A stretch of 64,000 nt of DNA, taken from NCBI GenBank assembly GCA_037013495.1, contig CM072809.1, positions 1,674,001 to 1,738,000 on the forward strand. Reading direction: 5' to 3'. Each line of letters begins with the position of its first letter. The stretch's first letter is position 1. Source of the DNA: Hippophae tibetana. Its lineage: Eukaryota > Streptophyta > Magnoliopsida > Rosales > Elaeagnaceae. Position numbers and translations under genes: made by a program. Below, piece after piece: positions 1 through 10,480 of this stretch. The notes under the pieces are model-generated. The model made no database searches and was not told where the DNA came from. It worked only from the letters and a program-made list of their open reading frames with translations.

Positions 1-323
1 ACAGTATCTAGTATTAACAGCTATATGGCTAGGTATGTTGGTTATGGAGATAGATCTTTAAGAACTATGTCTATGCTCTAACCATTACCTCAGTACTGAT
101 AGTGCTGTCCTTGCTGAAAATTTAGGTTATCACTCATTTTGTCAAAGACAGTGAGCCTGCCGGTTGACATATCATCTATAAAAATAGAAAGGAAAGAAGA
201 TAAATACTGCCTGGTAGTATTATATAATATATATTTTTGAAGAAATCTGTTGCTTTAGTTTACTATGTATCAAATTTGTACACTATTTTTTTTTAATCCC
301 CCCTTCCTGGTTTGAAACTGCAG
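1..323 (+). other. Intron sequence upstream of the first visible RDR exon
   Basis: No coding stretch with RDR similarity is visible here. The segment ends in a pyrimidine-rich tract and a CAG acceptor at 321-323, followed at once by RDR coding sequence, so it reads as the 3' end of an intron whose upstream exon lies outside the window. That it belongs to the RDR gene is inferred from position. Confidence 0.6.
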
Positions 324-3300
324 AATGAATTTGGTGAATGTATATATAGAGATGGAAAACCTCTTATTCACACAGATGGCACGGGATTCATATCTGAGGA
401 CTTGGCTTCGTTGTGCTCAAAAAATTTGTTGAGAGGAGAGTCTATCAATGATGGAAAGTTGGAGGTTTTGACTTTTAACTTTACCATAACTATTTATTTT
501 ATTGTGTCAAACTGTAGCTTTTGGTGAATTTGTAAATAGGGTTTAACATGCATAGTTCCCATTATGTCATCTTTATTATCCACATGGAGACTGCTCATGT
601 AGAGCATCTTTGAAATCTTACTATCAACTTTATCATAATTTTTGAGGTTTAGGAATGAAATATGATTCATATATTTGGTTTCGCATTTTGACAATTGGAA
701 TGGGAATAGTACGAAATGCTTTCAGCTTACAACATGAATATCAATTACACTGGTCCCCTTAAGAAAAGATGATCGACTACTTTCCTAAATAATTAACGGT
801 AATAATATTATCACAATAACTTTTGTTATTACCATAATAAAAATGCATGAAATGTCTATTTTACTAATAATATTAATTATACCTTAGTGCGACTATTATT
901 GAATAAATTATTAGGAATGAAATATTCTTGTGGCAATAATAATTTCCATCGTAGTAATATCGTTACCTATAGTAAAAAATACTTTTAATTAATATTATTT
1001 GTAAAAATAATAAAGTAATTATTTGAGATAACAGTAATTAAATGACATTATTTAAGTTCTATGTTTTGTTATATTTCTTTTGCAAACCAAATAATACAAT
1101 AATAACTCATGTTTTTATTTCATTCGTAAAACCAAACACCTTAATAGTAATATAGTTTCCTTTCAATTCAATTACATTACTATTACTATTCTTAATAATT
1201 TTTCATTATGTAAATCAAACATAACTTTAATGCATAAGTTGGTAGGAGGTGTGTGACGAATTTATATTGATTTTATATTCTCAACATTTTGGAAAGGCTC
1301 ATCATTAAGTTATTATCAAAACTAGGAGGGTAAGAATTCAAGCTTTATCATACGGTCTAATATCATGTTAAAGGTCTAATATCATGTTAAAGGAGTGTTT
1401 GCTAAGAAAGTTTTTGAAATTTTTTAGCTTTTAATTTTAATTTAATCTACCTATTTTCCTTGCTTATATATATATATTTTTAAAGTATTCGTCTATGTAT
1501 ACTGAACCTTTTCGGTTAATCATTTATTTGTTTTTGAGTTTGTAGATAATTCACAAGCGCAACAAACATGAGGAAAAAGATTTAGAAACAAAGCATTTAG
1601 ATTTTACTACTCAGGAGCCGGTAATGTGTGCCATATTTTGTGAACGACATCTCATCTCCCGCTATTCTTTTTACGTCAGCTTACTCTGAAGGTTTTAACT
1701 TCTTAGTCATTTTATTTACTATCCCGTTTCCTTCCTTCCCCTAGCCTTTATTGATGCAGATCCGTCTCTTTAATAAGGGTTGTGCTGTGAAGGGGACCCT
1801 TCTTTTGAACAAGAAGGTAAAGGTTCTGCCTATTATTTTATTTGAAGAAGATACTGACTTAAAGTATTCCCCCTAGCTTGAAAGTAAATTATAGAAGTTT
1901 TTATTTTTTATATTGGTTCTTGGAGAATCTATGCATGGATAAATAGATGCATACCTGCATGCATGTAGTAATGAATTTATCTATAAGTTAATTGTTTATT
2001 TTATTGATAGCATTATTGAATTAGAATATTATTTATGTTTTTGTAAATTTACTGGCATTAGCATGCAGATTTCTGCAGACTTATAGATATAGAAATACTT
2101 GATATAATATCAAACATCTAGCTTTGTGGTTGAAAACATTGTTGCATATTTTCTTTTATTGGACATAATAGAACCCTCCTTTTCACCTAAGCAAAGTCTC
2201 TTATCTCTGTAGTTTGAACTTTATTTCATTTCCTGTTCTTTCGTTCTGGAGAATCATGCTTCATGCTGCTAAAAGTAAATAAATAAATGATTAAAGAAGA
2301 GAGTATTTGTTGATATGACACCATCATTTTTTATTCAACTGTAGCTTCTCCCCAAAACAATCCTGATTCGTGACTCAATGGTTAAAGTTGAGACCGATCC
2401 AAAGCTTTCAAGTATTCCAACTGCTAACTCACTGGAGATAGTTACAACGAGGTATCTCCTACTATAGCATCTATTTGTTTAAAATGTAGTATGTGCTCTT
2501 ATAGTATTATGGTGTAACAATTGTCCATTAGACATTTCTATTAAATCACCAATTATTGTATCTCAATTTATGTGATAACGACATTTACCGGAAATATTTA
2601 GAGCATATGAGTTTCATCAGGAAAATCAGGAAAGAAAAGAAACACAATGTTTTTACATGGGGGATGATGAAATTTAAATTCTGTATCAAAAAAAGTTGAT
2701 TTTTTTTACATAGATTTCATAGTAGTTGACACATTAATGGTTAAAAGAGTGTAATCTGCACAAATGAAGGTCTTGTTAGATTTTGTTATTGATTTCTTAC
2801 TAGAAAGATAGCTTCAACTGAACTATCAAAAGATTGCACATACTAGTTTTTTTTTTGGTCTGGTTTTTCTGTTCATGATTTGAACTTAATTCAAAGAAAA
2901 AGTTTGGTTCATGGCCGCGTTTTACGTTCATAGTGAGAGCCTCTGCTCTAACTTTAAATTCTGTTTGACAGCAACCCACCAAAGCGAACTTACTTGTCAA
3001 GGTATCTAATTGCTCTTCTATGCTATGGAGGGGTTCCAAAAGAGTATTTCATGGAGGTGCTTTTAAATGCTCTGGAAGATGCTCAAAATGCTTTTGGCAA
3101 TAAGCGCGCAGCCTACAAAGGTTTCTTTTTTCTTTATCTTTCTTCCCCTCATGCCCAAGGGGGCGCAATAGGACACAGCTTACCAGTTTGCAGTAACTTT
3201 GATTTATTAATTTCTCCTAAATTGTAATGTAAAAAATAACCATCTGTTGACACCATATTTTTAATTTTCAATTCCTTAATTACCCCATTGCCTTTTCACA

Positions 3301-6300
3301 AGCTTTTGGGAAAAAGATCTAATGTCTTGTTCTGTTTATTTATTTATTTTGTTTTGTAATATTTTTTTTCGGTCATAAGTTGTTTCATTTGCTTCCTTGT
3401 CAACAGCTGTTATTAACCATGCTGAGATAGATGACGATTCTAATGTGGCAAGGATGATCTTATCTGGCATCCCTCTGGAAGAGTCATATCTGCAACATCG
3501 TATTTTCACATTAATGGAAGGGGAAATGAAGAATCTTAAGTTTGGAAAACTTTATGTACCTTGTTGCTTTTATTTGATGGGGACAGCAGACCCAACAGGG
3601 ACGCTTGAAAAGGATGAAGTTTGTATTGTTCTGTATGTATCATTGATAATAATATTTTACCACTGCGCTCAAAATTTTGAATTTTGCAGCTATATTAAAT
3701 TAAAATACTAATTTGCTTAAATTTATGTTTAATGAATCTATTTAAGCTTTATTGACATGTTCACAATTTTCATCATTGTTACTTCATTAAATTTAGATAC
3801 ATCTGTATGCTAAAATTTAAACTTCATGGTATGTCATTGTACTTAAATGTCTTGTTCTATTCCTTCTGTATCTTGTAAATATATTCTTGAGTATACATTC
3901 TGTCTGATTTTCTTTTGTCCCGATGATACTTATAGTGAAAATGGACAAGTTTCATGGGAGAAAGTCTTAGTATACCGGAATCCTGGTTTACACTTTGGTG
4001 ACATTCATGTTTTGAAGGCTACTTATAAAAAGGAGCTGGAATCTGTTATTGGGAATGCCAGATACTCTATATTCTTCTCTTGCAAAGGTCCTCGGTCAGT
4101 AGCTGATGAAATTGCTGGAGGTGATTATGATGGTGACATGTACTGGGTCTCAAAAAACCCCCAGGTTAGTTTTTAACTTGTTATTTGTAAAATTAGAATG
4201 ATATAAAACAAAGTTGCTGTCGTAATCTGGATTTAAACAAAGCTTAATAATTTCCATCTGTCACTCCGCTCTAGTTTTCCTTTCTTAAAAAGATACCATT
4301 CAAAAATATTGTGCAATATGCTACTTAAGGGTTGTTCGCAGAGGCATTATACATTAATGAAGCTCAATGTAGCATTGGTCTCTCTCTCTCGTACCTGAGT
4401 AGCTCTGAGTTTTCTTTCTCAGTCTGTGCCATTTTTCTCAAGCTGATATACAGTTTGATTGTTTTATATTAGTGTTACTCCTTTCCTAAGCAAGTTTGGT
4501 AATCAATCATCATCTTTTACCCTGAGAGCTTTTTTATGACACAACACTCCAGCAGAAAACTACTTGAAAGTTTTTGTTTCCATGTCAAAGCGCTCTAGAA
4601 GAAAAACAAAGTTTTTGATGGATGAGTCTCTCTTCTATCCCCTATAGTATTGCATTGACTTGCATGAATGTGAAAATTACTATATTTTCAGCTTAAAATT
4701 GCATGTTCTGATTCTATTTGCACTGAGATGGTACATCCATACGATCTCATAGCCTTAAGTTGAATGACATATTTTAGTTCTGATTGAAAGTTGAGTTCTA
4801 CTCGATCTAGTTTCTGTGTTGCAACAGAGGCAAAATGTTGGAATTCAATATTTCAACAGATCAGTTCCTAAAATACCAAAAGCCAAGTATATGGGATGTT
4901 AGTTTACATGTTTCATATGTGATTGTTGTTACCATTAAGATTCCTCTTCATATTGATATTTGAGGGCCTGTCATTTGGACGTCCTCCCCAAGACTTAGCA
5001 AAAGTTTTCATCTTGATCTCTTGCCTTTGGAATTTGCAGCTGTTGGAACATTTTAAGCCAAGCGAACCTTGGATCCCAGATTCCTCATCTTATACAGTCA
5101 AAAGTAAGAGGCCAGATGAGCTTTCTGCAGAAAAGTTGGAGGATGAGCTTGTGAGCTTGTTTTTAAGAACTAGGTTTAAGCCAAGGTATTTTTTGTACGG
5201 TCTACTTCCAAATATTACAGCTTTTGTAACACACTTTTAAAAACATAATTGCACTGGGCTTGCCACTGTGATTTGAATTTTCTTTTCTTTTTTTGGTCAT
5301 AAAGGTCAACAATGACTAGTATTTTATAGAACTTTATGGACTTTTAAGATTGGAGTCCCTCTGTGTTTCATGATTCTATATTTTTCATGAAGTACACGTA
5401 ACCAACGTGGGTACAAGTGTGGTATTTTACACTCTAATTAGGTGGAAGTTTATAGAAAATTGAAGGGGTGGAGTGACATGTCTGGCACCCATATACATCC
5501 CATAAAATTTAGTTTTGTACTCACAAAGTCCTTAAGGGAGTCATGTACCACTAATCCATTTATATGTTTCTTTTAGAAGAAAAAAAAAGAAAGGAAAAGG
5601 TTTTTCTGCATATTTAGATGTTCCTCGTTATTTTTAATTTCAATTAATTTATTCCATTGAAGTTTTTAAAAAAGAGCATTTCCACTGATGCAGCAATTAT
5701 ATGCACCACCTGACACTGCAGGATCTTTTTATTTTTGGGGTGAAATTTTATCTTTCAGTGTTTGGGTTTGTTTAGTGTCTATATAAGACTTTAGTTTGCA
5801 TCTGTATCTCCCTTACCCAAAAAAAACTCTCTTTAATTTCACTTCCTTTCCGAAAGCTGAAATGAAAGCTCTTCCTTTCGAAGAAGTTTCAAAATATCCT
5901 AATGAAGCATGAACTCAAAACTTAGACAAAAGTGTATCATCTATTTCGAAAACAGAAATCGTGGTATTAATATTTATGTGGTCCATCTTGTTTGTGATGA
6001 GTGTTTAATGTTCATGCTTGAAAACTTATCTGTTTTTGTAGCTTTTCTGTGAGTGAAGCAGCTGATAGCTGGTTGACTTTGATGGATCGGCTTTTGTTGT
6101 TGGGAGATGCTAGTAATGATGAGAAATGTCTTGTCAAGGCCAAGATGCTTCAACTTGTTGATTTATACTACAACGCTTTGGACGCACCCAAAAAAGGTGC
6201 AAGGGTTAGTTATTTCTCTTCTTGTGTTTCAGGTGCTGTATGGTAGGTTTCCATATGTTTAGTCCTTTGAAAAAAAAATTCTTCCACCCCTTTTATCTTA

Positions 6301-7495
6301 TCAATATGTGGTGGTTCCCGTGTTGAATAAGTATAGTCCACAGACAATTGTATTTTAGTTTGAACTTTTAATTCCTATAGAACAGATATGCTAAATGAAT
6401 GTACAATGTGTATTTCTTCTGATACTATGGTAGTTATCTTGAGTAGAGATGCTTGCAAGTTTGATTCTTGTGATCTCACTAGAGTTGCTTCTGTAAAGAA
6501 GGCGACATAACCCATTCTATAATTAATGCATTGGCCTCTCCCTCTACCCTCTGATGCTCCTATCTCGGGGAGGGGAATTAAAAAAAAAAAAAACTACTCT
6601 GGTGCTCCAATGTCTTTGCGGTGTCACTGTCAAACCTTGAGCATTGGCCTTAACTTTTCCCGATACTCTTAAAAGATCAAGTTTTATTTATGTGCAATTT
6701 TGACACTATCACCTTAATTTACAGGTTGAAGTTCCAAAAGAATTGAGCGTGAAGATGTATCCACATTATTTGGATCAGAAGCAAAATACTTACATCTCTA
6801 CCTCGATTCTGGGATTAATCTATGACACCGTGAATTCATATCAAGCAGAAGACCATTCAAACATAGGCGAGGACTCTATGAACTAGAAATTCATTACTCT
6901 CTCTAATGTCTCTCAAATTGTGGCAAATCTGGTTTTTTAATGTCAGCTAAATTATGCATTATGTCTTATACTTGTTTTTATGCCATTCAGAAATTCGAAA
7001 ACTCCCCCTTTTTGATGTTGAAGTCCCTCAAGCCTGCCGGAGCAAATGGGAGAACTATTATACTCAATATAAGTTTGAGATGACTTGCACCTTGCAAAAT
7101 AACAAGGATCGTGAAACCAAGGATGAAGCTGCTAAAGAGGTCATCAGAAATTACAAAAAGGTTACAATTTAGTTTATGGCTCGGCCACCATGTTTCAACG
7201 TTTGTATCTAAAAGTAGTTCCTACACATGTTTCATAATAATGACTACTCTTTCTACAGCAGTTGCTGTACGATGCCGAGGAATTTGAAGAGAGTACGAGG
7301 AACTTGGAGGAAATATTTGAGGAGGCACTTGCCATCTATAATGTGAATTACGAATATGCTATGCGTAAAGGAGAGGTAAGTAGATGTGGGTTTGCATGGA
7401 AAGTTGCAGGATCAGCTCTTATCAAGCTTTATCTGAGGAAACAAGAGGAAAAACCCTTCCTCTGCTCCCCATCTGTTCTACGTGAGATCTTCTAA
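324..7495 (+). CDS. RNA-dependent RNA polymerase, gamma clade (RDR3/4/5-like), 5'-partial
   Basis: RDRs copy single-stranded RNA into double-stranded RNA that feeds small-RNA silencing; the gamma clade includes tomato Ty-1/Ty-3, which confer geminivirus resistance. Exons by phase: 324-464, 1546-1620, 1745-1816, 2345-2451, 2972-3120, 3407-3632, 3936-4164, 5040-5185, 6042-6204, 6725-6866, 6991-7160, 7259-7495, giving 618 residues to the TAA. The first exon encodes IHTDGTGFISEDL, followed by LLCYGGVP and the catalytic ADEIAGGDYDGDMYW block at 4108-4146. The usual gamma motif is DFDGD and that of RDR1/2/6 is DLDGD, so DYDGD is a variant that keeps the three Asp. The C-terminal part (RCGFAWKVAG, CSPSVLREIF) is typical of the clade. 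The exon ending at 6866 requires a GC donor; read through, it meets TAG at 6884-6886. The N-terminal half lies before the window. Clade is fairly sure, exact orthology is not. Confidence 0.9.
1354..1391. repeat. Perfect 19-bp tandem duplication
   Basis: The 19-bp unit GGTCTAATATCATGTTAAA occurs twice back to back with no mismatch, inside the first visible RDR intron. It looks like a recent local duplication with no evident function. Confidence 0.9.
4108..4146 (+). other. RDR catalytic DxDGD motif block
   Basis: This part of the seventh visible exon encodes ADEIAGGDYDGDMYW. The DYDGD pentapeptide at 4123-4137 is the metal-binding active site of cell-encoded RNA-dependent RNA polymerases. All three catalytic aspartates are kept; position two is Tyr instead of the Phe or Leu usual in plants. 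Confidence 0.85.
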
Positions 7496-9141
7496 TTTGT
7501 GGAGCTATGTTTGTATATTAATTACAATGTAGAGTTAACATAAATTTATTATTTTGAAAGAACTCTAGATGTACTATATTAATTGTACTGTCTTAATGGT
7601 TCATGCCTGCCTAGTTGTGAACTTTCTGTTGACTAGAAATGCTTATGGGTAATATTTTCCAGACGCTCTATCTGTAACATTTATTAGTATTTTTAGATTG
7701 ATAAAGATGCTCAATTAGTCAGATTATTACCATCTAGTCAACCGATTAAGTTCAAATTAATAAAATTTTAGATGTCTAATAGAGTGGGTGATGAATGTCG
7801 AACTGGCGGGTATGTAATGACATCAAATTAATATTAATTATATTAACAGTTGTTGTGGGTCTTCTTTCCTTTTTATTATTATTTTATTCTGGCACTGGTT
7901 GCAATATCATCATTCATCAACTGCAAGGAAAAAATATATATCCACTTGATCCCAAAAGGAATATTTTTTTTCTTTTTGGTTCTGTTTTTTTCTTCATAAA
8001 GTTGTATGTGAGGTTGTTGAATTACATCAATAGTATAGATACCTTTGATAAATAGATAGTCTCAGATCAATCCAATAATAAAAATATTTTCATCTTATTT
8101 TGAGTTCAGATTATTATTTTGTCAATTCAAAAAAAAATTAATAAAAATATTATTTTAATTAAATATGATTTAATAAATTCATTTGAGTTTGATCATACTT
8201 TTATCAAAATTAATGAATAAAATAATATTAAAATATTAATTTAACGGATAAATTTTTTATAATCGTATTGTACCGTATCGTGTAGTGTCTAACTCATCTA
8301 ACAAATAAGTTAAAATAAATAGTCTCATATTTTTTTTGAGTTACTTTGTGTTTAAGTTAATCTCATGTTGTGTTATTGAGTTATATTAAAAATTAATGCT
8401 TTTAGTTGTATTAGATAATTAAAAAATAAATAAGAATTAAAAATATTATAGTTATAAAAAAAATTATAAATTAATTTTATAAAGATATTGAAGATATTAT
8501 TATTATCTTTCAAAATGTTTATAGGGGTTAAAAAGTCATTAAAATAAAAATTTATGTTGTCGTATGACATTGAACAATAAAAAATATTACATTATTTAGA
8601 TAACTTTGTTATAAAGTTTTAATATTTTTGATAGATAATTATTATTCTTTCTTTTATTTCACTATTGCAGATGTTTTAATCTGGGGATGAACATACAGTA
8701 CTGCTGATGTGGCAACTGCCAACTGGCAAATAAATGGTTCATCGTTGATTATTGAGTGAGTACGGTCTACATGATATATTCATGGTTGGTACACTTTATT
8801 ATAAGGAACACAAGTAACAAATTTTTTGTTATATATGTATTTTAAATTCGTTTTTGTTTAACGGGCTGTATAAGTTAATTTGTATAAGTTAATTTATTTT
8901 ATAAAATGGACATTAAAGTTATTTTCAATCAATAAAATTGATATTTTAAAAAATATTTTTAAATAAAAATAATAGAGTAAATATTCACCATTATAGTTCA
9001 TCTTCTTACGGGGTATTACAAAAAAAAAATTAATATTCTTTTTCTATTTATATATTATTTTAAACCATAAATTATTCATTTTCAATAAAAAAATTTAATT
9101 ATATTATCAATAAAAAATACATAAAATAATGTAATTATAAA
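7496..9141. other. RDR 3' flank and AT-rich spacer
   Basis: No gene is supported. The first part should contain the RDR 3' UTR. A less AT-rich block at about 8670-8770, just after a TTGCAG acceptor-like site, could be a spliced 3' UTR exon, but nothing proves it. Open frames here are low-complexity and show no family resemblance. Confidence 0.5.
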
Positions 9142-9573
9142 TGTTGAGACTCAATATCTTAAAGAGGTAGATGGATGGAAAGGGTTAAATGTGTTTATCT
9201 TCACGAGGGATCCATCTATTTATATAATGAAACTACGTGTTAGCTATACAATTTGTACATGCAACTACGTGTCAGTTATACAATATGTATATGCAACTAC
9301 ATGTCAGCTATACAATGTGTACATGCAATTACGTATCAAAAGAGCATAATTAACCTAAAGTACAATGTGTTAGAGATCCAGGTCGAGTTTTACTAGTGTT
9401 ATCCACGAGCTCGTGTTGTCATTGGACTTGGTCTTACTCAAACTCGAGTTGTCGTTGGGCTCGGACTGTCCCATGGGTGGGATGTCTAAAGTACTTCATC
9501 TTTCGTTTTTAGCTTGACTTAGCTTGAATAGTTTACAAAGTCTGGTCTTTGGGTCAATTTAGATGTCCAAACA
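9142..9573 (+). mobile_element. Solo LTR of an LTR retrotransposon (family not assigned)
   Basis: The 432-bp segment begins TGTTGAGAC and ends TCCAAACA, the TG...CA pattern of LTR ends. It is flanked by the identical 5-bp direct repeat ATAAA at 9137-9141 and 9574-9578, as expected for a target-site duplication. No internal region or second LTR lies next to it, so it is best read as a solo LTR left by LTR-LTR recombination. A TATA-like TATTTATATAA lies near 9217 and a 32-bp tandem array sits inside. The intact duplication argues against great age. Confidence 0.75.
9231..9337 (+). repeat. 32-bp tandem array inside the solo LTR
   Basis: A unit of about 32 bp (AACTACGTGTCAGCTATACA plus 12 more bases) occurs three times and then partly a fourth, at 9231-9262, 9263-9294, 9295-9326 and 9327-9337, with a few mismatches per copy. 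Each full unit carries CTACGTG or CTACATG, a G-box-like core, so it may be an LTR enhancer array. That role is inference. Confidence 0.8.
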
Positions 9574-9781
9574 ATAAATTTTTTATTTTTTATTTATATG
9601 GCAGAATATGTCATCATATTCATTGTTCATTCTTTTAATTAGACTCTCTTTATATTATTGCTTAAATTTTTTAAGAAAATCAAATCAAATTAAAAACTAC
9701 CGATTAATTAAAAATATGATTGAAATATATAATAAATAATTGTGAATAGCATAACTTTTCTAGTCTTAAGGATATTGTTTG

Positions 9782-9987
9782 TACTACGCCTAGTTCAGTG
9801 GAGGGTACAAGGCATCTTGGGATATCCACGTAGGGCTCAAGGGTAGGGCGTTGATGCTCAAGCTAATTCTTGACTAGACAAGGCGACCATTTCTTAACAG
9901 ATGTTTCTTTCGTTCTCCCCAACTCTCGAACCCAAGACCTAGCCCTTAAGTAGACTTTGGGAAGCAAGCTGGTACCATTTGGACTAA
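9782..9987 (-). mobile_element. SINE-like repeat, copy A
   Basis: Read on the minus strand it starts TAGTCCAAATGGTACCAGC, carries a Pol III B-box-like GGGTTCGAG, then TTGGGGAGAACGAA, and ends near GTGGATATCCCAAGATG. The same order recurs in copies B to D within 700 bp. The B box and the length of about 200 bp suggest a tRNA-derived SINE; a terminal poly-A and target duplications were not clear. Its 5' end abuts that of copy B head to head. Confidence 0.55.
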
Positions 9988-10165
9988 CTAGTCCAGATAG
10001 TACCAACTTCTAAGAATCTGTGGCTATAGGGGTAGGTCATCGGTTCGAAGTTAGGGAGGCGCTAAAGAAATGTGTGTCAGGCTAGAGCCGCCATGTCTAG
10101 TTAGGAACTAGCTTGAGCAACAACGTCGTAGTCTTGGGCCCCACGTATATATCTTTAGCAAAAAA
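9988..10165 (+). mobile_element. SINE-like repeat, copy B
   Basis: This plus-strand copy begins TAGTCCAGATAGTACCAAC, matching the head of copy A. It has an A-box-like TGGCTATAGGGG at 10021, a B-box-like GGTTCGAAG at 10042, the body motif AGCTTGAGCAACAACG and an A-rich tail near 10160. It is shorter than copy A between head and body, and forms the right arm of the A/B inverted pair. Confidence 0.55.
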
Positions 10166-10185
10166 AGGCATTTTGATATTTGTAT

Positions 10186-10318
10186 CACGCCTAGCTCACC
10201 GGAGGGCACAAAACATCTCGGGATATCCACGTGTGGCCAGAGGTAGGGCGTTGTTGCTCAAGCTAGTTGCTGACTAGACAGGACTACCATTTTCTGACAC
10301 ATGTTTGCTTTCTAAGAT
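10186..10318 (-). mobile_element. SINE-like repeat, copy C, 5'-truncated
   Basis: Read on the minus strand this copy starts within the body (AAGCAAACATGTGTCAG), lacks the head and B box, and runs through AGCTTGAGCAACAACGCC to GAGATGTTTTGTGCCCTCC. It is the inverted partner of copy D, which starts immediately downstream. The two arms look about 80 percent identical by eye over roughly 125 bp. Confidence 0.55.
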
Positions 10319-10480
10319 CTACTTAAGGGTTAAGTCCTGGGTTCGAAAGCTGGGGAGAACGAAACAAACATATGGGAGGAAATGGTAGTCATGTTTAGTC
10401 AGTAACTAACTTGAGTAACAACGCCCTAGTTTTAGGCCCCACATTGATATCTCGAGATGTTTTGTGTTCTACAATAAGCT
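10319..10480 (+). mobile_element. SINE-like repeat, copy D
   Basis: This plus-strand copy starts CTACTTAAGGGTTAAGTCC, has a B-box-like GGGTTCGAA at 10340-10348, and continues through GGGGAGAACGAAACAAACAT and the body to GAGATGTTTTGTGTTCTAC. It lacks the head seen in copies A and B. With copy C it forms a large imperfect hairpin with a loop of about 40 bases. Confidence 0.55.

Noticed and set aside
780-1225. Possible MITE in an RDR intron (repeated GTAATAAT/ATTATTAC-like words)
   Set aside because: The words are suggestive, but I could not find paired terminal inverted repeats or a target duplication; low complexity can produce this.
7795-8055. 86-codon plus-strand frame after the RDR gene
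   Set aside because: Its Leu/Ile/Phe-rich content follows from AT-rich DNA; no family resemblance, promoter or splice context.
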